This document shows, one piece after another, positions 31,953-41,840 of a stretch of 64,000 nucleotides of DNA. Numbering within the stretch: the first letter of the stretch is position 1; each line of letters starts with the position of its first letter. The stretch lies in NCBI RefSeq assembly GCF_027579695.1, contig NC_083571.1, forward strand, positions 73,140,279 through 73,204,278. The letters run 5' to 3'. The stretch comes from Neoarius graeffei (lineage: Eukaryota > Chordata > Actinopteri > Siluriformes > Ariidae). The notes under the pieces were generated by a model, which saw nothing but the letters and a program-made list of their open reading frames with translations, searched no databases and had not been told where the DNA came from. The position numbers were made by a program, and so were the translations under genes.

Positions 31953-34900
31953 AGGAGCGTCTCCTGACGTTCCCAGGGCGATCCGGATGGGCCGAATGGA
32001 AGTCCCGACACAGTTCTTTATCCAGGACATCCCGAGCAGGAACCCAGCAGCGCTCCTCAGGACCATAGCCCTCCCAGTCCACCAGATATTGCAACCCGCC
32101 GCGGACCCGGCGGGAGTCAAGCAGGCAATGCACAGTGAACACAGTCTGCCCCTGGAAGATGCGGGGGGGTGGGGGGTTCCTAGGGGCAGGGGCATACATA
32201 GACGTCAGTACAGGCCGCAACAGGGAAACATGGAAAGTGGGGTTGATCCTCAGAGTCCGGGGCAACTGAAGCCGGTAGGAGACAGGGTTCACCCTGTGCA
32301 CCACCTTGAAGGGGCCAATGTAGCGAGGAGCAAGCTTGCGGTTCTCCACCCGCAGCGGAAGGTCCTTAGTGGACAGCCAAACCCGCTGCCCAGGGCGGAA
32401 AGTGTGTGCAGGTCTTCTGTGGCGGTTGGCCTGAGTCTGGTTGGTTCTGGAGGTCTGTATGAGGGTCTTCCTGACCTTGCTCCAGGTCTTGCGACACCGT
32501 CTCACATATTGGTTGACCGAGGGCACCCCCGCGTCCTCCTCCTGGTCCGGGAACAGAGGTGGCTGGAACCCGAATTGGCACTGGAATGGCGACAGCTTGG
32601 TGGCCGATGACTGCAGGGTGTTGTGGGCGTACTCTGCCCATGGCAGCCAGGTGCTCCACGATGTCGGGTTATCCATAGCCAGGCCTCGCAGGGTGGTTTC
32701 CAGGTCCTGGTTGAGCCTCTCCGTCTGACCATTGGACTGTGGGTGAAACCCAGAGGAGAGGCTGGCAGTGGCTCCGATGACCTTGCAGAACCCGTGCCAC
32801 ACTCGGGAGGAGAACTGGGGCCCTCGGTCTGAGACGATGTCCTGTGGAAGACCAAAGACTCGGAAGACATGATTAAATATAAGTTTCGCTGTTTCAAGAG
32901 CAGAGGGGAGTTTGCACAGAGGTATGAAGCGGCAGGCCTTGGAGAATCTGTCAACAATGACCAAAATGACCATGTTACCTTGTGACTCAGGGAGACCCGT
33001 GATGAAGTCGACTGCCACGTGGGACCAGGGACGCCGGGGAATGGTCAGAGGATGCAGGAGACCCTGGGGATGCTGTCGTGGGTTCTTGGTTCTGGTGCAA
33101 ACCTCACAGGACAGGACAAATGACCTTACTTCCTGCTCCATGTTAGGCCACCAGAAGCGTCTTTTCAGGAAGTCCAGGGTCCTCCGAGCTCCCGGGTGGG
33201 TGGTGAGAGGGGAAGAGTGACCCCACTGGAGAACCTTGGCCCGGGCTTGATGTGGGACGTACAAGAGGCCCGGTGGCCCCGTCCCAGGACCAGGGTCCTG
33301 GCGTTGGGCTCGTCGAACAGCCTCCTCAATACCCCAGCGGACAGGGGCCACAATCCGGGACACCGGGATAATAGGCCCGACTTCATTCTCCCTGTTAGTG
33401 GCAGAGAACAGCCTGGACAGTGCGTCAGGTTTGGTGTTCTTGGAGCCGGGACGGTACGAGAGGGTGAAGTCAAACCGACTGAAAAACAGGGCCCACCTAG
33501 CCTGTCGAGGGTTCAGTCTCTTGGCTTGCTGGAGGTACTCCAGGTTCTTGTGGTCAGTCCAAACCAGGAATGGATGTTGCGCTCCCTCCAGCCAGTGCCT
33601 CCACTCCTCAAGGGCCAGTTTGACCGCTAGCAGTTCTCGATCCCCCACATCGTACCGGGACTCCGCAGGACTCAGGCGGTGGGAGAAGTAAGCGCAGGGG
33701 TGCAGCTTTCCTTCCGAACGTTGAGAGAGTACCGCGCCGACACCACTGTCCGAGGCGTCCACCTCCACGATGAATGGTTGGGAGGTGTCCGGGAGGACCA
33801 GAATGGGTGCCGTGCAGAAGCGGGCCTTGAGGTCTTTGAACGCCTTTTCTGCCTGAGGAGACCAGCCATAAGATCCACCTGTCCCTTTGGTGAGGTCTGA
33901 CATGGGTGCTGCCACAGAACTGAAGTTCCTGATGAACTTGCGGTAGAAGTTAGCGAATCCTAAGAACCGCTGAACCTCCTTAACGGACTTGGGAGTAGGC
34001 CAGTCCCGGACGGCCAGGGTCTTGGCAGGGTCCATTTGGAGTTGGCCTGTCCGTACAATAAATCCCAGAAAGGAGACCTCGGGAACATGAAATTCGCATT
34101 TCTGGGCCTTGGCGAACAGATTGTTCTGTAGCAGCCTCTGGAGAACCTGGCGGACATGGTGGCAGTGCTCCTGCACGGTCTTGGAAAAGATAAGGATGTC
34201 ATCGAGGTAGACAAAGACGTACAGGTTAATCATATCCCTTAAGACGTCGTTGATTAGGGCCTGAAAAACAGCTGGTGCGTTGGTGAGTCCGAAGGGCATC
34301 ACCTGGTATTCGTAGTGCCCAGACGGGGTGTTAAAGGCAGTCTTCCACTCGTCTCCCTGTCGGATACGGATGAGGTGGTATGCGTTCCGTAGGTCCAACT
34401 TGGTGAAGACGGTGGCGCCTTGGAGCAGGTCGAAAGCAGTGGACATCAGCGGAAGGGGATATCGGTTGCGCACAGTGAGCTTGTTCAGGCCCCTGTAGTC
34501 AATACATGGTCGAAGCCCCCCATCCTTCTTGCCGACAAAGAAGAAGCCGGCACCAGCAGGTGAGGTGGAGGGTCGAATGAACCCAGAGACCAGGGCGTCT
34601 TTGAGGTATTCCTCCATAGCCTTGCGTTCTGGCTGAGAGAGGGAAAACAGTCTGCCACGAGGAGGGGTAGTCCCAGGGAGCAAGTCGATGGCACAGTCGT
34701 AGGCCCGGTGCGGAGGAAGAACGGCGGCCCTGCTCTTGCTGAAGACCTCCTTGAGATCCCAGTACTCTGTGGGAACTTGAGATAACTCGGTGAGATCAGG
34801 GGGCTCGGCAGGAGACACAGGAGAGCTAGAGAGCAGACAAGAGGCATGGCATGCAGGGCCCCATTCCACAACCTGGCTTGTTACCCAGTCTATGCGAGGG

Positions 34901-35346
34901 TTGTGGCGAGTAAGCCAAGGAAGGCCTAGAATAACTGGGAACTCAGGTGAAGGAATCAGGTGCAGGGATATTTCTTCCTTGTGACCTTGAGACTGGAGGA
35001 AGACTGGAGAAGTAACTTGAGTGACTCTTCCATCACCTAACGCTTGGCCATCGAGGGCAGACACAGACAGAGGGACTTCAAGAGGTGCAGTAGGTATATT
35101 GATGCTTTGGGCGAAGTGAATATCCATAAAGTTCCCAGCCGCCCCTGAGTCTATCAAAGCTTGACAAGAGTGGACAGACTCACCCCAGGAGATGGAGACC
35201 AGGATGTAGATTCCTTGGCCAGGGAGTCCGGGAGAGAGGGTAGGCCCCGTCACAACCCTCCCTCGGCTGGACGGGGCGGTCCTTTTCCCAAGAGTTCGGG
35301 ACATGATGCTCGGAAGTGACCAGGCTTGCCACAGTAGATGCAGCAC
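31951..35346 (-). CDS. pol: Gypsy pol polyprotein with C-terminal chromodomain
   Basis: An intact 1,131-codon frame. Domains in order, by residue: aspartic protease (DSG at 66-68); reverse transcriptase (YLDD at 380-383); RNase H (DASDSG from 530); integrase zinc-binding region (about 710-750, ending CEVC); integrase catalytic core (D780, D840 in SDRGPQF, E876 in SNGQTERLN); then a chromodomain near the C-terminus (YLVDWEGYG). The protein would make, integrate and target the element's DNA; chromodomains guide integration in chromoviruses. It overlaps gag by about 97 bases in the -1 frame relative to gag, so expression by -1 frameshifting is likely. The listed Met is only the first in frame. 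Confidence 0.93.
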   Translation of the reverse strand: MLHLLWQAWSLPSIMSRTLGKRTAPSSRGRVVTGPTLSPGLPGQGIYILVSISWGESVHSCQALIDSGAAGNFMDIHFAQSINIPTAPLEVPLSVSALDGQALGDGRVTQVTSPVFLQSQGHKEEISLHLIPSPEFPVILGLPWLTRHNPRIDWVTSQVVEWGPACHASCLLSSSPVSPAEPPDLTELSQVPTEYWDLKEVFSKSRAAVLPPHRAYDCAIDLLPGTTPPRGRLFSLSQPERKAMEEYLKDALVSGFIRPSTSPAGAGFFFVGKKDGGLRPCIDYRGLNKLTVRNRYPLPLMSTAFDLLQGATVFTKLDLRNAYHLIRIRQGDEWKTAFNTPSGHYEYQVMPFGLTNAPAVFQALINDVLRDMINLYVFVYLDDILIFSKTVQEHCHHVRQVLQRLLQNNLFAKAQKCEFHVPEVSFLGFIVRTGQLQMDPAKTLAVRDWPTPKSVKEVQRFLGFANFYRKFIRNFSSVAAPMSDLTKGTGGSYGWSPQAEKAFKDLKARFCTAPILVLPDTSQPFIVEVDASDSGVGAVLSQRSEGKLHPCAYFSHRLSPAESRYDVGDRELLAVKLALEEWRHWLEGAQHPFLVWTDHKNLEYLQQAKRLNPRQARWALFFSRFDFTLSYRPGSKNTKPDALSRLFSATNRENEVGPIIPVSRIVAPVRWGIEEAVRRAQRQDPGPGTGPPGLLYVPHQARAKVLQWGHSSPLTTHPGARRTLDFLKRRFWWPNMEQEVRSFVLSCEVCTRTKNPRQHPQGLLHPLTIPRRPWSHVAVDFITGLPESQGNMVILVIVDRFSKACRFIPLCKLPSALETAKLIFNHVFRVFGLPQDIVSDRGPQFSSRVWHGFCKVIGATASLSSGFHPQSNGQTERLNQDLETTLRGLAMDNPTSWSTWLPWAEYAHNTLQSSATKLSPFQCQFGFQPPLFPDQEEDAGVPSVNQYVRRCRKTWSKVRKTLIQTSRTNQTQANRHRRPAHTFRPGQRVWLSTKDLPLRVENRKLAPRYIGPFKVVHRVNPVSYRLQLPRTLRINPTFHVSLLRPVLTSMYAPAPRNPPPPRIFQGQTVFTVHCLLDSRRVRGGLQYLVDWEGYGPEERCWVPARDVLDKELCRDFHSAHPDRPGNVRRRS

Positions 35347-36269
35347 TTGTCCCTCCTTCTGCGCTCCCTCTCAGATGCGGAGAGGCGAGTACGACCCACT
35401 TGCATGGGTTCTGGACAGTCACTGAAGGAGGTAGACGGTCTCCAGGTAGAGGTAGGGAGGCTGGGGGGGCTCAAGGCTTGGTGGCGTTCTCTCATCCTGT
35501 TGTCCAGACGAATAGCATGTGAGATGAGGGTTTCGAGGTCACTTGGGCATCCAATAGAGGCCAGACCGTCCTTGATGGGGTCAGACAGACCATGGTGGAA
35601 GGCTGACACCAGGGCAGTCTCGTTCCATCCACTTACTGCTGCGAGTGTTCGGAACGAGATGGCGTAATCTGCGACGCTTCCTCCTTGCCGGATGGACATG
35701 AGCTTTCGGGCTGCGTCGGTACTGATGTCTGCCTGATTGAAGACCCGAAGCATCTCTTCAGAAAACAGCTGGAAATCAAAGCACTCAGGTCCCTGTCTTT
35801 GCCAGATAGCAGTAGCCCAGGCTCGCGCCTTACCAGCTAATAAGGTGATCACAAAGGCAATCTTGCGGCGATCCGTAGTGTAGGTGGTAGGCTGAAGCTC
35901 AAAGGTGAGTTGACACTGGGTAAGGAACTCTCGGCACTCACTGTGCTTGCCGTCATACCTCTGTGGTGCAGGAAGGCTGGGTTCACGAGGTGAAGAAGGC
36001 AGCATGGCAGGAGGCACTGGAGCAGGAGTGGGAGCTGGATCAGGAGCAGGAACTGGATCAGGAGCAGGAGATGCAGGCAGAGATGTCAGCTGTGCCAGGG
36101 TTTTCCCAATTTGCTGAAGCAGTTCCTCGTGGCGAGCAAGGGCCTCACGTTGGCTGGTGAGCGTACGTCCATGAGCGTCCATGGTCGCTCCGAAGCGTGT
36201 CAAAGCTGCCATAATTCCCTGAAGGTTGGCCGGGTAGACAGTTGAAGCAGCCTCTGCTGAGTCGGTCAT
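35250..36269 (-). CDS. gag: Gypsy gag capsid/nucleocapsid protein
   Basis: An intact 339-codon frame. It has a retrotransposon capsid core ([19 protein letters not shown], then [14 protein letters not shown]) after a proline-rich stretch (about residues 67-95). One zinc knuckle of CCHC type follows at C310, C313, H318 and C323. The ATG lies one base after the primer binding site, as in compact Tf1/sushi-type elements. The product packages the element's RNA. No stop or frameshift is seen. Confidence 0.92.
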   Translation of the reverse strand: MTDSAEAASTVYPANLQGIMAALTRFGATMDAHGRTLTSQREALARHEELLQQIGKTLAQLTSLPASPAPDPVPAPDPAPTPAPVPPAMLPSSPREPSLPAPQRYDGKHSECREFLTQCQLTFELQPTTYTTDRRKIAFVITLLAGKARAWATAIWQRQGPECFDFQLFSEEMLRVFNQADISTDAARKLMSIRQGGSVADYAISFRTLAAVSGWNETALVSAFHHGLSDPIKDGLASIGCPSDLETLISHAIRLDNRMRERHQALSPPSLPTSTWRPSTSFSDCPEPMQVGRTRLSASERERRRRDKCCIYCGKPGHFRASCPELLGKGPPRPAEGGL

Positions 36270-36270
36270 G

Positions 36271-36281
36271 ACGGAGTCTTT
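36271..36281 (-). other. Gypsy self-complementary primer binding site
   Basis: AAAGACTCCGT on the minus strand, one base inside the 5' LTR. Its exact 11-nt complement occurs within each LTR (plus positions 36576-36586 and 31729-31739), about 30 bases downstream of the TATA box, where the transcript should start. This matches the self-priming arrangement known from Tf1 and sushi elements. Confidence 0.75.
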
Positions 36282-36298
36282 CTGTTAGGGTTTTGCTG

Positions 36299-36351
36299 GG
36301 ATTCGAACCTGGTTCGTTGGTGTGATGATCCAGCAAACCCCCACTAGGCCA
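36299..36351 (-). promoter_or_regulatory. tRNA-like polymerase III boxes in the LTR U5
   Basis: On the minus strand TGGCCTAGTGGG matches the A-box consensus TRGCNNAGYNGG at every position. After 30 bases GGTTCGAATCC matches the B-box consensus GGTTCGANTCC exactly. The second copy in the 3' LTR is at 31469-31521. Whether it is transcribed by polymerase III is unknown. Confidence 0.6.
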
Positions 36352-36608
36352 CCAGGGGAATGACTCAAATGCAGAGGCGTGAGGCAGAAGTAGAAAAAGT
36401 AACAAAAGGTTTATTTATACTATGTACACTATATACAATCCAGGGCAAAACAAAAAAACAAACAAAAAAAAAAAAAACAAAGAGTATAATTCAAAAAGAA
36501 AAAGGCAAAAATGCAAAAGCTCAGAAGATCCACAAAACACAGTACAAAGGAAACTGGAGATAAACATAACAGCACAAAGACTCCGTGACAAGAGGACTGA
36601 ACTCAGGG

Positions 36609-36617
36609 GTATAAATA
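36609..36617 (-). promoter_or_regulatory. Gypsy TATA box
   Basis: TATTTATAC on the minus strand, about 30 bases upstream of the sequence complementary to the primer binding site. Confidence 0.6.
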
Positions 36618-36789
36618 CACAAACTAATTAAGGACACAGGTGAAGATAATTAGGACTAACAGGCAATTAACAAAAAAAAAGACAAAACACAGGAACAGTG
36701 GCGGCCTCTAGAGGCCAAAATAAACATGACACGAAAAGGAAATAACAGCGGCCTCTAGAGGCCAAAACAGTCCAAGTCCTAACACCAAT

Positions 36790-38373
36790 GACACAGATAA
36801 CTTCAACACAATGTCAGAATTTTGTTTAATTGATTATGAGACTCTTGAAAAAACTGTACAAAATCTCAGTTCCTCAACATCCGAATTGGACATTCTGCCC
36901 ACCAACTTTTTTAAGTCTGTTCTTCATCTTATAATTACAGATGTGCTTCAAATTATAAATACAATCCTGGAGACTGACGTTGTTCCTGTGTCCCTAAAAA
37001 AAGCCGTTGTAAAGCCCCTTCTTAAAAAAAATAATCTGGATCCTTCAGTATTAAATAACTACAGGCCAATATCAAATTTACCATTCATTGGGAAAATCCT
37101 TGAAAAAATTGTCTTCAATCAATTAACTGCCTTCTTGATAGCAAACAGCCATTTTGATAATTTTCAGTCAGGTTTTCGTGCCAATCATAGCACTGAAACA
37201 GCACTGATTAAAGTTATAAATGACATACGTCTTAATACTGATGCAGGCAAAACATCGGTCCTGGTATTACTGGACCTCAGTGCAGCTTTTGATACTATTG
37301 ATCACAACATACTGCTATATCGACTTGAACACTGGGTTGGATTGACTGGTAAAGTTATCAATTGGTTAAATTCATACTTAAAAGATAGAAGCTTCTCTGT
37401 TACCCTGGGAAATTGTTCCTCAACATCAATGTCCTTGACCTGTGGTGTCCCCCAGGGGTCGATTCTTGGACCATTACTTTTCAACCTTTATATGCTCCCA
37501 CTTGGGCAAATTATCAATAAAAATTCAATTTTGTATCACTGCTATCCAGATGACACCCAAATTTATTTCGCTCTATCACCTAATGATTATGCCCCCCTTG
37601 AATGTCTCTACCAGTGTATCGATCAAATCAATAGCTGGATGTCACAAAATTTTCTTCAGCTGAACACAGATAAAACAGAAGTAATTCTATTTGGAAAAAA
37701 AGATGAAAGACTCAAGATTACCACTATTTTTGACACAAAAGGGATTAAAACAAAAGAAATGGTTAAAAATCTTGGTGTTTTCATTGACAGCGAGCTAAAC
37801 TTTGACAGTCACATGAAAGCAATCACTAAAACGGCATTTTATCACCTAAAAAACATTTCCAAACTAAGAGGACTTATGTCAAAAAATGATCTGGAAAAAC
37901 TAATACATGCCTTCATCTCTAGTAGGGTTGATTACTGCAATGGCCTTTTCACAGGCCTGCCAAAAAAGACCATCAAACGACTTCAGCCGGTTCAAAATGC
38001 AGCGGCTAGGGTTCTCACACGAACAAAAAGAACAGAGCACATTACTCCAATTCTAAGGTCCCTTCACTGGCTTCCAGTAAGCTACAGAATTGACTTTAAA
38101 GTATTGCTGCTGGTGTACAAATCTCTAAATGGTACAGGGCCCAATTACCTCTCTGATATGTTGCAGCGGCCTAACCCAATCAGATCTACCAGATCAAAAC
38201 AGAAAAATTTACTTTTAAAACCAGTTGTTAAAACAAAGTATGGTGAAGCAGCTTTTAGCTACTATGCAGTACAGCTATGGAACCAACTGCCAGAGGACAT
38301 TAAAAATGCTCCTGCTGTTGGCAGTTTTAAATCTAGGTTAAAGACCAAGCTGTTTTCAGATGCTTTCTGTTAA
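36790..38373 (+). pseudogene. LINE B ORF2, reverse transcriptase and C-terminus
   Basis: The 520-codon open frame continues ORF2 after the Gypsy insertion. Blocks: [50 protein letters not shown] (first catalytic Asp), GVPQGSILGPLLF, then CYPDDTQIYF at 37540-37569. The last should be YADD; here Ala is Pro. The C-terminal part ([34 protein letters not shown]) is typical of L2 LINEs. The frame itself is undamaged. The Pro in the catalytic loop may abolish activity. The inverted copy at 26760-26771 keeps Ala. Confidence 0.85.
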
Positions 38374-39064
38374 ATAATGAATATAGTCGTCTTTTTTTTT
38401 TATAATTTTTACTTTCTCTGCATGTTTTAAATTTACTTTAATTTTAACTTCTTTATTCTATTCTGCTGGTTTCTTTTTTTTCTCCTCCTATTTTTACTTT
38501 ATTTTATTACTTTATTTCTACTATTGTTTAATTATTATTTTCTTTTAATTCTTTTAATTAATTGTTTTAGAATAAAAATAAAATTATTTTATGTAAATTT
38601 ATTTCTCTATTGTTTACTGTTTTTGTTTTTACTTCTGTAAAGCACATTGAACTGCCATTGTGTATGAAATGTGCTATATAAATAAACTTGCCTTGCCTTG
38701 CCTTGCCTTAATTCTAGGTAGCCAGATAGTCGTCCGTGCCAAATGTAGGTGGCGCTAGTGTGGATACGCTTCGCACCCCCACAAATTTTTTGGAAGCAAT
38801 TTATAGATCACCCATATGCTCTCTCAGAAAAAGCAATCAGAATCATGGGATCTTTGAAAATATTCAATTTAAACCAACATGAATGTCATACCCGTGGTCG
38901 GACCTCCAAATTTTGGGCGTGGCCCATCCGGCCGGGAAGGGGTTAATCTGGTCAAGGTTAGTAAAATTTTCTATTCCTATCCCTAGACTCTATAATAACA
39001 AATTGTGATTAAATTCTGAGATGGTGAGTTTCCTGAAGTGAGCTGTTCTTAAAAAAAGTCACTC
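37475..39064 (+). repeat. Right arm of the 1.58-kb inverted repeat
   Basis: Matches 25252-26834 in reverse. It includes LINE B 3' end, piggyBac terminus and foldback arm, in the order expected from simple nested insertion, so this is the likely source copy. Confidence 0.85.
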
Positions 39065-39068
39065 TTAA

Positions 39069-39681
39069 AAGCTCACTGTAGTTTAACTTGGACAGTTGTT
39101 GTTGTAAGGATGCTAACGCTTCCTTGGAAGCGGATGGAGGTCTATAACATCCAACAACAGTTATGCAGAGGGATTTGGCTATTTCCACATTTAAGGCCAA
39201 AAACTCAATTTGCTTACTAATGGACTCAGACAAGACAATTGAAGCAACAAATCTTGATTTAACATAGATGGCTACCCCACCACCTTTTTTGGGCCTGTCA
39301 GTACGATAGATGTTGTATCCACTTATGCTGACATCATCATTTGTAATAGATTTTGTCAGCCACGTTTCAGAGATGATGACAATGTCTGCGTCTGTTGATC
39401 TAACCCAAATTTTGACCATGTCCATTTTAGGTAGCAAACTGCGCACATTAAGATGAAAAATTTTGAGCCCAGGCATTGATTTAAAATCTGCCGGAGTGTG
39501 GGTGAGTTGCAGTTCTGGTCCAGGGTTTGGTTGCACATTTCCAGATAGAAGTAAAAGTAGAACAATCATCAATCTTTGTTTCACATTACATTTTGAACCA
39601 GTATTTTTGTATGTCGGGGCCAGGCAACTATTTTCACTGGGCAAGAATGTGAGATCATATAAAGAAAAAGCACTTTGGATC
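39069..39681 (-). pseudogene. LINE A, ORF2 start and endonuclease N-terminus
   Basis: Minus-strand frame with a hydrophobic run (MIVLLLLLSGNVQPNPGPEL, from 39569) followed by endonuclease blocks: LKIFHLNVRSLLPKMD, IVIISETWLT (catalytic Glu), KKGGGVAIYVK and VVGCYRPP. It runs open to the TTAA insertion site at 39065-39068 and continues at 25247. The PNPGP string (39516-39530) resembles 2A-type ribosome-skipping peptides known in some APE-type LINEs. A partial SINE borders the 5' side, so the true start and any ORF1 are missing. Confidence 0.8.
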
Positions 39682-39790
39682 TGTTGCCGCTTATCCTGTT
39701 CTACAGGGTTGCAGGCAAGCTGAAGCCTATCCCAGCTGACTATGGACAAGAGGCAGGGTACACCCTGGACAAGTCGCCAGGTGATCGCAG
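39682..39790 (-). mobile_element. tRNA-derived SINE, 3' fragment
   Basis: About 109 bases match the 3' body of the SINE at 2491 (TCCAGGGTGTACCCTG and AGCTGGGATAGGCT blocks), with more divergence than the other copies. The head is missing. Confidence 0.75.
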
Positions 39791-40350
39791 ACATTAATTG
39801 TTTAATTCATTTTAATTAAAGCAATTAATTAAATTAGGGTGATCAGACGTCTCTATTTTCTGGGAACAGTCCCTGTTTTTGGTGGCCTGTCCATGGCTGG
39901 AGCTGTCCCCTGAAATGCCTTCATTTTTAACCATGACCAACAGACACCCCCCTCCCCCAACAAAAAAACAAAAAACAGACCGAAACATCTACCAGATTTC
40001 AGCAGACACCTCGTGTATTGTTTTGTGGATCACTTTGCAAGGTTGTTAAAGATGGGCTGGTTTGAGTTTTTCAGAAACCACTGATTTCCTGTGATTTTCA
40101 TGCACAACAGTCTCAAGAGTTTACACAGAATGATGCCAAAAAAAAGAGGGAGCAACAGTTCTGCGGGCTAAGTTTTGACACTTTGCTTTATTATTTGCAT
40201 GGACTTTACACAATGTTCCATTTTAAAATAACTTATTAAATAGGTTTTTTATGTGCCTTTGTTATTTGGTGTCGACTCTTCTTAACCCCCCCCCCCCCCC
40301 CACACACACACACACACACACTTTGTCTCTTTGCATGATTTATGCTCAGT
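39791..40350. other. Unassigned sequence with a C-run and CA microsatellite
   Basis: No gene recognised. AGGGTGATCAGACGTC at 39837 resembles ends of common fish DNA-element repeats but no partner end was found. A poly-C run and CA repeat occupy 40287-40321. Confidence 0.35.
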
Positions 40351-40352
40351 AT

Positions 40353-41350
40353 AGTTGTGTCTCATCGTCATGACTGACACCTTGTTGTGGTGGTGGAGCT
40401 TGTGTGTCTTGAGGATCCTAAGAGCTATGCCAGCAGGAGCTTATGCTCCTGGTAGGTCCACCCTCACTGGATTGGTTGAGAGAGAGGCCAGGCGGAGAGT
40501 GGCCACTGGTCCTCCAGGTTGGGTGTTGGGCAGAGGGTTAACCACCTACTTCCATATAACATCAATGGTTACAGAAACGGGCAAGAATCACAACATCTCT
40601 AGGGGAAGGATACAGGTCTCAGTCTGAAATTGGACCACCAGTAGATGGTTTGTGAATGATGTTCGCCAAACTCAACCAAGACCCAAAGCAGCAAATGAAG
40701 ATTGCATGTTGGAATGTAAGGACTGTGTACGCAGAAGGTCACAGCAGATTCTAGTGGAATGAGAAAATTTTGACATGAGGTACTTGGTGTGAGTGAATGC
40801 AGGTGAACTGGTTCAGGCAAATTGAATTTAAGAGCTGAAGCAAAGAGGCTGTATTGTTTTTGGATATGAAAGCTTATACGAGGAATGAGTAGCCATTGTC
40901 ATCAACAGGAAGCAAAACAATCACTGGTCAAACAACTGATGACAGGATTATGACAGCAAGGTTCTATTTTAATCACATTAAACTAAGAGGATACAATGTT
41001 ACGCCCCGACAAACAATGCAAGTCAGGAAGAGAAGTTGTTCTACCAAGTACTACATGATGCTACTTCTAAAACCCCAAAGCACAATATGGTAGTAGTTAT
41101 GGGTGATATATGTGCAAAAATTGGTAAAGACAATAAAGACTTTGTGGAGAAGGAAATGAAAATGGTGAATTGTTTTTGGAATTCTGTCATAGTAATGAAC
41201 TAGTCATCAGATGAAGCATATTTCAGCACAACGAAATTCACAGGAAGACCTGGACATCTCCAGATGGAAACACAAAAAATCAGATAGACCATATTACCAT
41301 CCAGAGGTGTTTTCGAAGATCATTGGCTGATGTGAGAGTTTATAGGAGTT
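40353..41350 (+). pseudogene. RTE/BovB-like LINE, 5' region and endonuclease, decayed
   Basis: The 5' part (to about 40610) looks like the 5' untranslated region of fish RTE-type LINEs. From about 40690 pieces of an APE endonuclease are readable across several frames: KMKIAC-type start (MKIACWNVRTVYAEG), then HNMVVVMGDICAKIGKDN, then SPDGNTKNQIDHI. These resemble vertebrate sequences often labelled craniofacial development protein 2-like, which derive from BovB/RTE endonuclease. Many stops and frameshifts; no reverse transcriptase follows. Long dead. Confidence 0.6.
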
Positions 41351-41840
41351 GGAAGCAATCCTGAACTTTTAATAGTAAAGATTAAGTTAAAGCTAAACCA
41401 GACAAGAAGAAATAAGGGAAAGAAGTCCCAAGTGTACAACATCGGAAAGCTGAAGATACCAGGTATCCTAAAGGGATACCATCTAGAGCTGAGAGAAAGA
41501 TTGGAAGCATGAGAAGGTATCAAGGATGTGGAGTGTGTATGGCAGCACTTTAAGTATGCAGTGTGTGTGGCAGGAGAGAAGGTGTTAGGGTTCAGATCAA
41601 GAAAAACAGTTGATTGGATAGCTTTTAAAATGCTAAAAATGCTTGAAGCATTTTCGTTTACATGTAATGAATATATTAAATTTTATTTTATAAAATTTAG
41701 AATATATTAAATTTTCACTTTCTTAAATAACTGATGGAAAATATTGAACTTTTTCATGATGTTCTAATTGTTTGAAATGCACTAATATATAACACTTGAA
41801 AAGTGGTTACACTTGACATTATAACATTAGATTTTAAAAT
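41351..41840. other. Unassigned AT-rich sequence
   Basis: Possibly the decayed continuation of the RTE-like LINE (short stretches near 41400-41590), then AT-rich DNA. Nothing can be assigned with confidence. Confidence 0.3.

Larger units (their letters stand above)
31453..36784 (-). mobile_element. Gypsy (Ty3) chromovirus-type LTR retrotransposon, apparently intact
   Basis: A complete minus-strand element, 5,332 bp, flanked by the 5-bp duplication CCAAT (31448-31452 and 36785-36789). LTRs begin TGTTAGG and end CCTAACA. Gag and pol frames are uninterrupted, the pol product ends in a chromodomain, and PBS and PPT are in place. The two LTRs differ by one substitution plus a length change in an A-rich run, indicating recent insertion. 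The self-complementary PBS points to the Tf1/sushi group. Confidence 0.93.
36283..36784 (-). repeat. Gypsy 5' LTR (502 bp)
   Basis: Same structure as 31453-31937. The minus-strand TATA box is at about 36609-36617, predicted transcription start near 36586, and the polymerase III A box and B box matches are at 36340-36351 and 36299-36309. Confidence 0.95.
28501..38712 (+). mobile_element. L2-like LINE B, near full length, split by Gypsy
   Basis: Plus-strand non-LTR retrotransposon with a pyrimidine-rich 5' region, an esterase-type ORF1 (28910-30043) and an ORF2 with endonuclease and reverse transcriptase. The 3' end is an AATAAA followed by a TTGCC tandem tail (38675-38710), the kind of short-repeat tail seen in L2/CR1 LINEs. 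The Gypsy element at 31453-36784 interrupts ORF2 with a CCAAT duplication. The exact 5' end is not visible; 28501 is an estimate. Confidence 0.7.
25384..38942. mobile_element. piggyBac-like element with TTAA target, host to LINE B
   Basis: The ends CCCCTTCCCGGCCGGATGGG and its reverse complement are flanked by TTAA (25380-25383 and 38943-38946), the hallmark target of piggyBac. The arms are identical inverted repeats for about 235 bases. They then continue into LINE B 3' sequence on both sides. Element-specific interior is seen only at 26835-27181 and 27874 to about 28500. No complete transposase is present. Confidence 0.65.
25252..39064. mobile_element. Foldback element with TTAA target, split at its centre
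   Basis: The outer arms 25252-25379 and 38947-39064 are inverted repeats starting GAGTGACTTTTT. They are flanked by TTCA at the left and TTAA at the right, consistent with one TTAA duplication and a single change. Joined without the insert, the arms meet at the palindrome CCAGATTAATCTGG, so the original was a hairpin element of about 250 bp. A piggyBac-like element occupies the central TTAA. It interrupts LINE A between 25247 and 39069. Confidence 0.7.

Noticed and set aside
31987..33630. Several plus-strand frames of 100-207 codons
   Set aside because: They are antisense shadows of the intact Gypsy pol gene, which has full domain content on the minus strand.
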